A stretch of DNA of 64,000 nucleotides from JALEFZ01 sp039817415. Its GTDB lineage: Bacteria > Bacteroidota > Bacteroidia > J057. Each line of letters starts with the position of its first letter. Position 1 is the stretch's first letter. The notes beneath the pieces are model-generated. The model saw only the letters and a list, made by a program, of their open reading frames with translations, had not been told where the DNA came from and did no database searches. Shown here one piece after another: positions 26,801 to 34,741 of the stretch. Where the stretch lies: NCBI GenBank assembly GCA_039817415.1, contig JBCBVV010000002.1, positions 1-64,000 of the forward strand. The letters are read 5' to 3'. The translations under genes were made by a program, and so were the position numbers.

Positions 26801-29800
26801 AGAATTTGTAGAGTTCTGGTTGATGGATCCCTTTGATGAGATTGACGGAAATCCAATGTCTTCAGGTGGAGAGTTTTATCTGAATTTAGGTCTGGTAGAT
26901 GAAGATGTGCTAAACGATGGGCGAATGTTCCGAGAGCATGCCCTTCCCGATGAAGAATTCCCTACAGGAAATGAGGTTCCAGATACAACCTTCTGGGGGC
27001 CAATCGTTAACCAGGTTCCACCAGCAGAGACCTTTACCAACGATGAAACCAAGCGTGGGCTACAGGATGTCGGGATGGACGGCCTTCCAAATGACAAAGA
27101 AGCAGGCTTTTTTGATGGAGTGGTGGATACACTTCGCCAGTTTCTGAACCCAGCTGCGTTGAATAATTTTCTGACTGACCCATCTGGAGATAACTACGTC
27201 AGTTATCAAGATCCTACCTATGACGATGCAACAGCGTCTATTTTCCAGCGCTACGACCAGTTCAATGGGCATGAAGGAAATACCCCGGTAGCCTCGAATA
27301 ATGCGACAGCGACCCTACAGGGAAGTAGTCGACCTGACATTGAGGACGTCAACCAGAATGGATCGCTTAACCAGAGTGAGCAATACTGGCAATACCGTAT
27401 CAAGCTACACCCAGATTCTCTTGAACCTGGATCCAACTTCGTTGTAGACCGAATCACCACAGATCAGATTCCAGTTGGAAATGGACAGACCACCAGGGTA
27501 ACTTGGTATCAGTTCCGAGTGCCTATTAGAGCGGGTAGTTCCATCAATGGAATCAGCAACTTTCAGTCGATCAACTTTATGCGTATGTACTTGACAGGTT
27601 TTGCTGAACCTGTAACCATGCGTATGACGGAGTTCCAGTTGGTTTCCTCTCAGTGGATTCGTTTCCCAGGAGAATTGGCAGAGGAAAATATCATCATTAC
27701 GCCAGATGAAGCCGCTGATACAAGGTTTGAATTGGGAGCTCTTTCCCTGGAGGAAAACTCTACCAAAGCCCCATTTAATTATGTCCTCCCTCCTGGAATT
27801 CAGCAGCAGATTGTAAACGGAAACATCACCGCTAACCTACGTGAAAACGAGCGTGCGCTGACACTCCGTACCTGTAACCTAGGTGAAGGGGATGCAAGGG
27901 GGATTTACAAAATTGTCCGACAAGACCTTCGTCAGTACAAACGACTCAAAATGTTTGTGCATGGTGAGCCGCTGGTGGATGATATTTATCCAGCCAACTA
28001 TGAAAGCGGGGAGGATGTGAAAGTATTCCTTCGCCTTGGGTTGGATAATGATGAAAACTACTACGAATATGAAATGCCACTTGTGCCATCCGATCCAGCA
28101 AATGGAGCAAGCGATCCGGAAAATGTATGGCTCAATGAATTTGATATTGATTTGGCTCAACTTGCCATAGCGAAGGGCAATCGAAATGCAGATAACTTTG
28201 GCTTGATCTATCGATATAGAGATACAACTGGATTGCCAGAAGGGCATGCCATTATCGTGAGAGGTACGCCTAAATTGAGTGATGTCAGAAACATCATGAT
28301 CGGGGTAAGGAACCCTGAAAATCCTGCTGGCCAGCCTATATGTGCAGAGGTATGGGTCAACGAGCTTCGCTTGACCAACTTTGACCGAAAGAAGGGCTTT
28401 GCCTTTAATGCAAATGCTGCCTTTAAGTTGGCTGATTTAGGGACCGTAAATGCCAGTGCCTCTTACAAAACAGCTGGTTTCGGTCCACTAGAGCAGAAAC
28501 TTAGTACACGTTCGCAGGAAGAGATCCTTCGCTATAGTGTAGCCGCCAACATTAACCTGGACAAATTTCTTCCAGAAAAGTGGGGGGTATCTGCACCCGT
28601 AACGGCTACCTTGGGGGAGGAAAAAACGACTCCTGTCTTTAACCCACAAGAAGAAGATGTTTCTGTGGAAAGGCTGAAGGAAGTTCTACCTGCTGAGGTA
28701 GTAAGGGATACCTTGAGACAGATTCAAGATTTCCAACGAAGTCGATCGATATCCTTTAACAACTGGCGAGTCAACCCTCAAAAGAAAAATCAGCCTGCCC
28801 AGACAAATACCGGACGAAGGCCCAATCCAAGGCCCCAACCTGGTAGACAGCCCGGAAGAAATGGTGGAAGGGCAGGCCAGCAGCAAAAAGCGAAATACCC
28901 ATGGTCTATTTCAAACTTCGACTTTACCTATGCCTACAATGAGCAGGAAGCTAGAAGTTCGACTATTCAACGGCAATTTAATACCCAACACAGGGGAGCG
29001 GTAAATTACCGATATGCATTCCCGAAAGTTTCCTTGAAACCTTTCCAATTCTTGTCGAAGAGTGATTTCATGAAAAAGAATGCAGGTTTCTTGACCAAGT
29101 GGGAAATCAAACCCCTGCCCACCAACTTCACCATGGGAGTAGTAGGGGACAGACAATTTGAAGAGAGGATTCTGAGACCGATTGGTTTGATCGAAACAGA
29201 AATCGATCCACTATTCTCCAAAAATTTCATGCTAAACAGGAATTATAACCTGACATGGCCCCTTACCAGGAATCTACAGTTATCCTTCAATGCGACCAAT
29301 CAAGGTCGTGTAGACGAAGTAAGAGGATATTACGAAACTGCCTCCCAAGCAGAAAGGGATTCGGCTGGTAGACTAATAGACAACCTGATTTATGTAGGAA
29401 AGGACACAGCCAATGGCCATGATCGCTATGTGAATATTGGTAGAAATACGGGTTATCAGCATAACCTAAACGTGGCTTACAAACTTCCATTTTCCTCCAT
29501 AAAAATGCTGAACTGGATATCAGGGAATGTAAACTATACCGGTTCTTTTAACTGGGTACAGGCACCTGAGATTCTTCCTACTCAGGGAGGGATAATTACA
29601 AACAACCAGAACATTCAGGCAACTGGGAGGGTGGATTTAAATGGACTCTATCGGAAGTTCAAACCCGTCAAAAAAATTCTTGATGGAGAGAAGAACTTTC
29701 CTCGAGATAAAAAGGACGATAAGAAAGAAAAGGATAAGGGGAAGGAGAGCAAAACACCTCCAGAAAATGGGGGTTCGTCCACTACTGTTACACCAGGGAA

Positions 29801-31337
29801 ACAAAACCCAGAAGTAACAGCTGAGGCTGATTCAACTGACAAACCTGATCCATTTTGGTTTATCAAAAGAGTAGGAAGGGAATTAATCAGGGTGGCCTTA
29901 AGCGTGAAGAATGTGGATGCGACCTTCAACAGAAATGCAGGCACCATCCTTCCGGGTTATTTACCCTCAACAGATAACTTCGGTCTCGACTGGGAATTTG
30001 TGAATCCTACTACAAGGATGCCAAGTTTAACCATTGCGCCAACATGGCAATATGTCTTTGGTGGACAGGCGGATATCAGGGGAGTTGCTGCAGAAAACAA
30101 CTGGATAACCCGCGACACCCTTTTGTCAGGCCTTTATCAACAAAACTTAACCGATAACCTTACCGCAAGGACTTCTATGGAACTCTTCAAAGGTTTCCGG
30201 ATTGATATTTCTGCGAATAGGACCTCTTCTTTGAACTCTTCTGAGTACTTCCGATTCGATCCGCAGATTAATGATTATAACAGCTTCGACCCCTTGAAAA
30301 CGGGGAATCTGAGCATGTCCTATATCTTTCTCAATTCTGCCTTTGACCAGGAAGACCCTGCAGATCCTAATTCGGCTTTTCTGCGAACCTTCTCTAATGC
30401 GAGAACGACCATTTCGAGACGCTTGGCTGATAATGACCCTGAGTTCCAAAACAGGACGAATGAAACAGTATTAGGCTTCAGAAATGGATACCTCGGATCG
30501 AATCAGGAGGTATTGGTGGCAGCTTTCTTGGCTTCCTATGGTCCCTTGGGCCCAGAGACAATTGAGTTGTCCAGCCGTCCTAGAATTCCTCTGCCAAACT
30601 GGAGTGTCAATTACAATGGATTGTCTCAGATACCGGCCGTGAAAAAGTACTTCAACGCCGTCAGTATCAAGCATTCCTATAGATCATCTTATACCATCGG
30701 TACTTTCAACAATAACTTGTTGTTCCAGGATTTCGACATGGATGGCTATGCTGATGTTTACCAGCAGATTGACACCTTCAACCTAGGATTTGATGTATTG
30801 GATACCTACAACCAGTTCTTCATTCAAGGGGTTCAGATTTCTGAGCAGTTCTCTCCCTTGATTGGTATTAGTTTGACCATGAAGAATGGCCTTACTGGAC
30901 AAATCGATTATAAGCGATCTCGTCAATTGACCTTGAATGTAGGTAACCTACAGGTAATTGAGTCAAGGAATGAGGACTTTGCTATTAACTTCCGATACAG
31001 AAAAGATAAGCTAAACTGGTTCTTTAGAGCTTTTGGGAGGGACTTTGACCTACAGAATACTGCGAACTTCTCTCTTCAGATGACCTATCGTAGCAACTAT
31101 GAGGTAAATAGAAGAATACCAGGAGATCGTGTCGGGGCAGAAGCTGACTTCTTTGAGCAGACCACTAGAGGTAGTGAAAACTTAATCTTTGAGCCTTCTA
31201 TCGAATATGCGGTCAACACCAGATTGAATATCAAGGCCTTCTTTACATACAACCTAACCAATCCTTATACCGCCCAGACATACAGAAATATCTTCTCTAG
31301 TGGAGGTATTCAGCTTAGGTTCTCTTTGGCAAACTAA
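23826..31337 (+). CDS. sprA: SprA, type IX secretion system outer-membrane translocon
   Basis: 2503 residues. In Flavobacterium SprA is known as the giant (36-stranded) barrel through which T9SS cargo crosses the outer membrane, and it is needed for gliding. SprA-type features: a secretory N-terminus, an early plug-like region (FGGGTISIRPTGFATLRFSID, IQVGVIGQIGQKLRMNINFDTQATFDFEDQLKLE), a long strand-rich core and a C-terminal strand ending IQLRFSLAN. The start is TTG at 23826, the only start after the in-frame TAA at 23811 that gives a basic n-region before the hydrophobic core; ATG at 23853 would lose it. Two polar linkers interrupt the barrel: a Pro/Gly/Arg/Gln-rich one near 1655-1690 and a Lys/Glu then Thr/Pro one near 1955-2010. 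It is followed by a terminator and gldN. Confidence 0.97.
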   Translation: MSKFSLTLLMAAILSLFNPPTETDPTNSDSFIDKDSSLVKVMEPANDTSKVKKNPNDRRGDATRQGKITPMHFDYPSGYNVKYQLEEDLSGYTIYERLGETDFRRPSFISFEDYVSYRQKSMIRDNFREMGLAANEANQKGLQLDINIEELEDIFGGGTISIRPTGFATLRFSIDRTANFNPALSQRNRKNTIFNFDQNIQVGVIGQIGQKLRMNINFDTQATFDFEDQLKLEHNGTEDQILQNIAAGNVSMQVGNSLIVGRQNLFGVKTRLKFGPVYVSGIASIEQGQVQSLKVAGGGAVETPFDKEVTEYDANRHFFLSHYFRSIYESAVANLPVVQSRLQIQQVEVWVERQGYTRNNRNALGLVDLGENDLPVAGGEGRVYNDQVVSNTTNNLRYPDNESNDLYELLDNTTGVRDVNQSKLAIEGIQGKSFVNTEDYEVIANMRRLNSNEYTVNTSLGYISLNTPVQSDQVLFVAYRYTLNGQVHQVGDFSNDEPANAENSNVLFTKMIKPSVLRVNPYPAWDLMMKNIYQIQYGINRDGFFLDVRYESGTSSGKINYLPTGPQKDKPLIQVLNIDRLTNHTAPGPDNYFDFIEPYTINTQKGTIIFPVLEPFGSHLRSKLEGDEEAIERYVFDQLYTNTQASARQNGPQYRYSLEGYFRSESNSEIPLNTFNLSEGGVTVRAGGRILQEGVDYTVDEVGGKLTIINPSVLSSGQDIEVSYESSSLYRLQNKRLLGARVEYSPSQDLSLGGTILNLKEQPFNQKTILGDEPVNNTLWGFDAAYDRESPFLTKVLDRLPLYSTKAPSQITASGEFAQFLPGLPSIIKNDVDQGIVYLDDFEAAATPFTLMGWQRWQIASYPDGNTQLYDPREDYTNPLAEGYSRGRLRWYTIDQIYYNSRRGRVPEDDQANNYTRQIIPTEIFPTATRPFGSQIQQTFDLRYDPTQRGFYNYQSDRNRINPDGSFSNPEENWAGVMRSIDVNNDFEATNVEFVEFWLMDPFDEIDGNPMSSGGEFYLNLGLVDEDVLNDGRMFREHALPDEEFPTGNEVPDTTFWGPIVNQVPPAETFTNDETKRGLQDVGMDGLPNDKEAGFFDGVVDTLRQFLNPAALNNFLTDPSGDNYVSYQDPTYDDATASIFQRYDQFNGHEGNTPVASNNATATLQGSSRPDIEDVNQNGSLNQSEQYWQYRIKLHPDSLEPGSNFVVDRITTDQIPVGNGQTTRVTWYQFRVPIRAGSSINGISNFQSINFMRMYLTGFAEPVTMRMTEFQLVSSQWIRFPGELAEENIIITPDEAADTRFELGALSLEENSTKAPFNYVLPPGIQQQIVNGNITANLRENERALTLRTCNLGEGDARGIYKIVRQDLRQYKRLKMFVHGEPLVDDIYPANYESGEDVKVFLRLGLDNDENYYEYEMPLVPSDPANGASDPENVWLNEFDIDLAQLAIAKGNRNADNFGLIYRYRDTTGLPEGHAIIVRGTPKLSDVRNIMIGVRNPENPAGQPICAEVWVNELRLTNFDRKKGFAFNANAAFKLADLGTVNASASYKTAGFGPLEQKLSTRSQEEILRYSVAANINLDKFLPEKWGVSAPVTATLGEEKTTPVFNPQEEDVSVERLKEVLPAEVVRDTLRQIQDFQRSRSISFNNWRVNPQKKNQPAQTNTGRRPNPRPQPGRQPGRNGGRAGQQQKAKYPWSISNFDFTYAYNEQEARSSTIQRQFNTQHRGAVNYRYAFPKVSLKPFQFLSKSDFMKKNAGFLTKWEIKPLPTNFTMGVVGDRQFEERILRPIGLIETEIDPLFSKNFMLNRNYNLTWPLTRNLQLSFNATNQGRVDEVRGYYETASQAERDSAGRLIDNLIYVGKDTANGHDRYVNIGRNTGYQHNLNVAYKLPFSSIKMLNWISGNVNYTGSFNWVQAPEILPTQGGIITNNQNIQATGRVDLNGLYRKFKPVKKILDGEKNFPRDKKDDKKEKDKGKESKTPPENGGSSTTVTPGKQNPEVTAEADSTDKPDPFWFIKRVGRELIRVALSVKNVDATFNRNAGTILPGYLPSTDNFGLDWEFVNPTTRMPSLTIAPTWQYVFGGQADIRGVAAENNWITRDTLLSGLYQQNLTDNLTARTSMELFKGFRIDISANRTSSLNSSEYFRFDPQINDYNSFDPLKTGNLSMSYIFLNSAFDQEDPADPNSAFLRTFSNARTTISRRLADNDPEFQNRTNETVLGFRNGYLGSNQEVLVAAFLASYGPLGPETIELSSRPRIPLPNWSVNYNGLSQIPAVKKYFNAVSIKHSYRSSYTIGTFNNNLLFQDFDMDGYADVYQQIDTFNLGFDVLDTYNQFFIQGVQISEQFSPLIGISLTMKNGLTGQIDYKRSRQLTLNVGNLQVIESRNEDFAINFRYRKDKLNWFFRAFGRDFDLQNTANFSLQMTYRSNYEVNRRIPGDRVGAEADFFEQTTRGSENLIFEPSIEYAVNTRLNIKAFFTYNLTNPYTAQTYRNIFSSGGIQLRFSLAN

Positions 31338-31373
31338 GGAAGGAATTAAGAAACCAAAAGATCACGATCATAA

Positions 31374-31408
31374 GGGACATGGGAAATTGATCTCATGTCC
31401 CATTTTTT
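31374..31408 (+). terminator. Terminator of sprA
   Basis: GGGACATG / CATGTCCC form a perfect 8-bp stem with a 12-nt loop followed by six T residues, 36 nt after the sprA stop. It implies that gldN has its own promoter. Confidence 0.85.
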
Positions 31409-31555
31409 GAAAGCTAAATGGAGAAAGGGTAGGGGATTGTCTGTTTTCCTACACCTATATATGTAATTCACAACAACTGAAATATTTACTGACCATTTTA
31501 CCAACATCCTGCATGAAGAACGGCTACACTTTTTTATCATACAATTTGTTTGACT

Positions 31556-32455
31556 ATGCTGAAAACAGTGATCTGTGCCGTCCTGGGAATGTTGATAAGC
31601 CTAAGCTCCATAGCCCAGGTTAAAGTCAGGAAAGATGACCATTTCTTTAAGAGAAAAGTGGTCAATCGAATCAGCTTCGCAGAAAAAATGAACAAGCCTC
31701 TCGTTCATCATGAAGCTACCTTTTACTCAGAAAATGAAGAGCACGCGGAACAAAATGGAATTGTTGCGTCGCTTATCAATGGCCTAAAGGCAGGTAAATA
31801 CCAAGCCTACCATCCGGATAGTTGGGATAAAAAGCTCAACTATGACGATTTGAAAGTTCGTATGGATGAATTTGATAAAGCACTTGATTTTGGAGGAGAC
31901 GGCGAAGCCAATTGGGATGGGACGGATAACCGCGATATGGAAGTCTTCGGAACCGGGGAAGAAGAAGTCTGGTTGGATGAAGAAAATGACGAAGACGAAA
32001 GTTGGGAGGATGATAACTGGGAAGATCCCATCGGTGATGAAAATGGAGAAGATGTGCTTGATCAAGGCGAAGAGATAAGTCCTCAGGAAATGGATCTTGG
32101 CCCTTATGAGGAAGTCATCCATATGGTGGAGGATAGAATTTTTGATAAGAATCGCTCCATGATGGTCAATCAGATTGATTTCTTCGAGGTGATTTGGGTA
32201 GATCCTAGTGGTGCTCTTCCTGAAAAGGTACTTGCCAGATTCAGATGGGACGATGTATACATGCAATTAAAAGATACAAAGTGGAAGTCTCGCTTCAACG
32301 ATGCCACAGGTCTTAGTGTTGCCCAGGCCCTTGAGCTGAGATTATTCCATGGATTTCTGATCAATGTTGGAGGGGAAGGTGTTCGTACCCTTTGGGAATC
32401 AGAAAGAAGGAGACATGAACTGATTGAGTTTGAGCATCATTTGTGGTCTTACTAG
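31556..32455 (+). CDS. gldN: GldN family protein (T9SS/gliding), copy 1
   Basis: 299 residues from ATG 31556 (a TTG two codons upstream is possible). Signal peptide MLKTVICAVLGMLISLSSIAQ. GldN-type landmarks in order: KRKVVNRISFAEKMNKPL (compare IxLxExxNxPL), LINGLKAGKYQAYHPDS, VEDRIFDKNRSMM, FFEVIWVDPS, WKSRFNDATG, LRLFHGFLIN and the terminal IEFEHHLWSY, which matches the family end FEHDMWNY. GldN/PorN is a periplasmic part of the GldK-GldN ring of T9SS. Unusual is a very acidic insertion of about 70 residues (around 100-170) in the middle. It sits alone after sprA; gldK, gldL and gldM are not in this window. Confidence 0.88.
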   Translation: MLKTVICAVLGMLISLSSIAQVKVRKDDHFFKRKVVNRISFAEKMNKPLVHHEATFYSENEEHAEQNGIVASLINGLKAGKYQAYHPDSWDKKLNYDDLKVRMDEFDKALDFGGDGEANWDGTDNRDMEVFGTGEEEVWLDEENDEDESWEDDNWEDPIGDENGEDVLDQGEEISPQEMDLGPYEEVIHMVEDRIFDKNRSMMVNQIDFFEVIWVDPSGALPEKVLARFRWDDVYMQLKDTKWKSRFNDATGLSVAQALELRLFHGFLINVGGEGVRTLWESERRRHELIEFEHHLWSY

Positions 32456-32551
32456 TCGGTCAAAAGTTAAGCAGAGGGGCAATTAGTGTAATTAGCCAAC
32501 CTACCACCCTCAGTTAATTCAGGCATACATAAGAGATGCCATGTAGAATGG

Positions 32552-32582
32552 GACCGTCCTTCCAGCAGGGCGGTCTTTTTTT
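32552..32582 (+). terminator. Terminator of gldN
   Basis: GACCGTCCT / AGGGCGGTC form a 9-bp stem (one wobble) with a 6-nt loop, followed by seven T residues. Confidence 0.85.
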
Positions 32583-32676
32583 ACCGCTGTCCTGTATGCC
32601 GAAAAACAGGAAAACCATTCATCCTGTAAATTTTGCCATTCGCAATATGTATGCGCCAGATTAGCCAATAAATAAA

Positions 32677-32763
32677 ATGAACAGTCATTCAATTTACTAC
32701 CTTGTGTATGTTGAAAGAAGGAAATACGCTTCAAAAAGATCGAAGAGAGTTTTGTGTTTATAG
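32677..32763 (+). CDS. Possible 28-residue basic peptide (unproven)
   Basis: An ATG frame of 28 codons encoding a Lys/Arg/Tyr-rich peptide (it contains YVERRKYASKRSKR), lying between two plus-strand terminators. There is no recognisable family and no obvious Shine-Dalgarno sequence. It could be chance, or the region could make a small RNA instead. Confidence 0.2.
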   Translation: MNSHSIYYLVYVERRKYASKRSKRVLCL

Positions 32764-32813
32764 TGTGCTACATTAGGGGTATTCGTTAATAATGTAGACA
32801 TGGGTTGTGAATC

Positions 32814-32846
32814 GGCCGCTTCTTGGGGAGCGGCCTTTCCTTTTTC
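32814..32846 (+). terminator. Second plus-oriented hairpin upstream of the yjjX-like stop
   Basis: GGCCGCT / AGCGGCC form a perfect 7-bp stem with an 8-nt loop followed by a C-interrupted T-rich tail. On the minus strand there is no T-run, so it would terminate plus-strand transcription. Confidence 0.6.
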
Positions 32847-33371
32847 CTAATAAAACTCGGGTCGTATAAAGGGGATCAAGGCCATAATCACCGGCGGGAT
32901 ATAGAGTGTTTTTCTGGTAATGGCATTGTGTGTGAGGAGGCCGATGGCACCATTTTCATGCTTCGAATTGGATGTCCCAAAAACTTGGTCGTCTGCATGG
33001 CCTAATTCTACCCCTTCCCTTACCAAGCGGGCAACAGCTTCAGGAAGGAAAAAAGTGGCCGATCTAGCCTCACCAATCTTTTTACCATCAGAGGCAACGA
33101 CCCAAGCAAAGGCCGCCATTCGCCCGCCGATATCCTCAATGCCACCTTCAATTCCCAGCCAAAAATTTGCATCAGGATATTGTTCAATAGCTCTTTCTAC
33201 TCTATTTCTTGCTCCCAAAAGGGTTTCCTCCTCGGTCATTGGCTGATCAGAAACTCCAGAAGGAACCCGGATTCCGGTTAAAATAGGCTCAATATTCGGC
33301 CATAATTCTGTGATGGCATCCTCAACGGCACCAACCTTAACAGGATTTTGTGAGGCTATAACGACTTTCAT
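32847..33371 (-). CDS. yjjX: Inosine/xanthosine triphosphatase (DUF84, YjjX-like)
   Basis: 174 residues, the usual length. The protein has the ITPase-like start MKVVIASQNPVKVGAVEDA, then VPSGVSDQPMTEEETLLGARNRVERA, FWLGIEGGIE and a late NGAIGLLTHNAITR. All are hallmarks of the DUF84 / YjjX family, which removes deaminated purine nucleoside triphosphates (ITP, XTP) from the pool. It is cytosolic. It is divergent from lhgO, with 136 nt between the start codons. Confidence 0.92.
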   Translation of the reverse strand: MKVVIASQNPVKVGAVEDAITELWPNIEPILTGIRVPSGVSDQPMTEEETLLGARNRVERAIEQYPDANFWLGIEGGIEDIGGRMAAFAWVVASDGKKIGEARSATFFLPEAVARLVREGVELGHADDQVFGTSNSKHENGAIGLLTHNAITRKTLYIPPVIMALIPFIRPEFY

Positions 33372-33507
33372 ATTTTTCCTGAATTTTCACCTAAAATTAG
33401 AAATATCCTTACCTATTCCCATCTGGGAAAACACTTTATCCATTGAATTAGTAATTTGCCTAAGTGGAGACGATTCATATCCCACATCAAGCCTTGTGAA
33501 TAAGAAC

Positions 33508-34731
33508 ATGGAGAATCAAATTTTTGATATCATCGTTACAGGTGGAGGAATAGTTGGACTGAGCGCAGCCTACAAAATTCAACTGAGAAATCCTGGATTA
33601 AACATTCTGCTTCTAGAAAAGGAAGAAAGTCTTTCGAAGCATCAAACAGGTAGAAATTCTGGTGTCATCCATTCAGGTTTGTATTATACACCTGGTTCAT
33701 ATAAGGCGAGAAACTGTGTGGAGGGTAGACGTGAATTGGTTGCCTTTTCCAAGGAGTATGGAATTCCTCATGATGTATGTGGGAAAGTAGTCGTCGCGAC
33801 AGATGAAGCAGAATTGCCACATCTTGAAACGATCTTTCAAAAAGGGAAAGCCAACGAGGTAGAAGGAATAGAAAAAATAAATGGAGATCAGATTCGTGAA
33901 ATAGAGCCTTACTGTGCTGGGATAGCCGGATTATGGGTCCCAGTTACAGGTATTATTGACTATCCAGCGGTCGTTTACAAGTTGGCGGAGCTTTTACAAG
34001 CCATGAATCCTGCCAATCAGGTTTTGACGGGGCATGAGGTGTTGGATATAACCCAAGGAGAAGAATACTCTGAAATCCATACCAACAAAGGTGCCTTCAA
34101 AGGGCGGAAAATGATTTTTTGTGGGGGATTGAATTCCGATAGATTGGCGATAAAGGATCAAGTTCCTGTTGAAGCGAGAATTGTAGGATTCAGAGGGGAT
34201 TATTATGATTTGACCGAGGCAGCTGCTCACAAGGTGAAGAACCTTATCTATCCTGTTCCTAACCCTCAATTTCCCTTTCTAGGTGTCCACTTTACACGTA
34301 TGATTCATGGGGGAGTAGAATGTGGCCCCAATGCAGTTTTTACCTTTAAAAGGGAAGGCTACGGCAAGACCGATTTTAACTGGACGGACACAAGTGAAGC
34401 ACTCTCCTATGGAGGAACTTGGAAGCTCTTTTTTAAGCACTGGAAATTCGGTTTGGATGAATACAGAAGGGCATTTTCTAAAAGAAGATTTCTGCAGCAG
34501 GTACAGCGATTGATTCCCTCCTTGACCATGGATGAAATTGAAGAAGGAAGGTCTGGCGTCCGTGCCATGGCTTTGGGTGAGGATGGGAATATGATTGAGG
34601 ACTTCAGTATTGCGTATCAGGGAAATTCTATTCATATCCTCAACGCTCCTTCCCCTGCCGCTACGGCTTGTTTGGCGATTGGAGATGAAGTGGCTACTAT
34701 CGCAGAAAAACAATTTAGTCTGAAAGCGTAG
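33508..34731 (+). CDS. lhgO: L-2-hydroxyglutarate oxidase
   Basis: 407 residues from the ATG at 33508, which begins four residues before the FAD-binding motif (IIVTGGGIVGLSAAYKI). The frame is open for 66 more codons upstream, but that stretch overlaps the start of the divergent yjjX-like gene and shows no homology pattern. Family features: HQTGRNSGVIHSGLYYTPGSYKARNCVEG, EPYCAGIAGLWVPVTGIIDY, and a C-terminal GEDGNMIEDF followed by LNAPSPAATACLAIG. The enzyme oxidises L-2-hydroxyglutarate to 2-oxoglutarate and passes electrons to the membrane quinone pool. Convergent with the serine hydrolase, 10 nt apart. Confidence 0.95.
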   Translation: MENQIFDIIVTGGGIVGLSAAYKIQLRNPGLNILLLEKEESLSKHQTGRNSGVIHSGLYYTPGSYKARNCVEGRRELVAFSKEYGIPHDVCGKVVVATDEAELPHLETIFQKGKANEVEGIEKINGDQIREIEPYCAGIAGLWVPVTGIIDYPAVVYKLAELLQAMNPANQVLTGHEVLDITQGEEYSEIHTNKGAFKGRKMIFCGGLNSDRLAIKDQVPVEARIVGFRGDYYDLTEAAAHKVKNLIYPVPNPQFPFLGVHFTRMIHGGVECGPNAVFTFKREGYGKTDFNWTDTSEALSYGGTWKLFFKHWKFGLDEYRRAFSKRRFLQQVQRLIPSLTMDEIEEGRSGVRAMALGEDGNMIEDFSIAYQGNSIHILNAPSPAATACLAIGDEVATIAEKQFSLKA

Positions 34732-34741
34732 AGAAGTGCCC

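Larger units (their letters stand above)
32456..32846. other. Intergenic region bounded by two plus-strand terminators
   Basis: 391 bases between gldN and the convergent yjjX-like gene. It contains the gldN terminator (32552-32582), then 231 bases without an annotated gene, then a second plus-oriented hairpin (32814-32846). Only a 28-codon frame (32677-32763) is found inside. Confidence 0.6.

Noticed and set aside
33310..33507. 66-codon N-terminal extension of lhgO
   Set aside because: It overlaps the divergent yjjX-like start, and the FAD motif begins right after the ATG at 33508.
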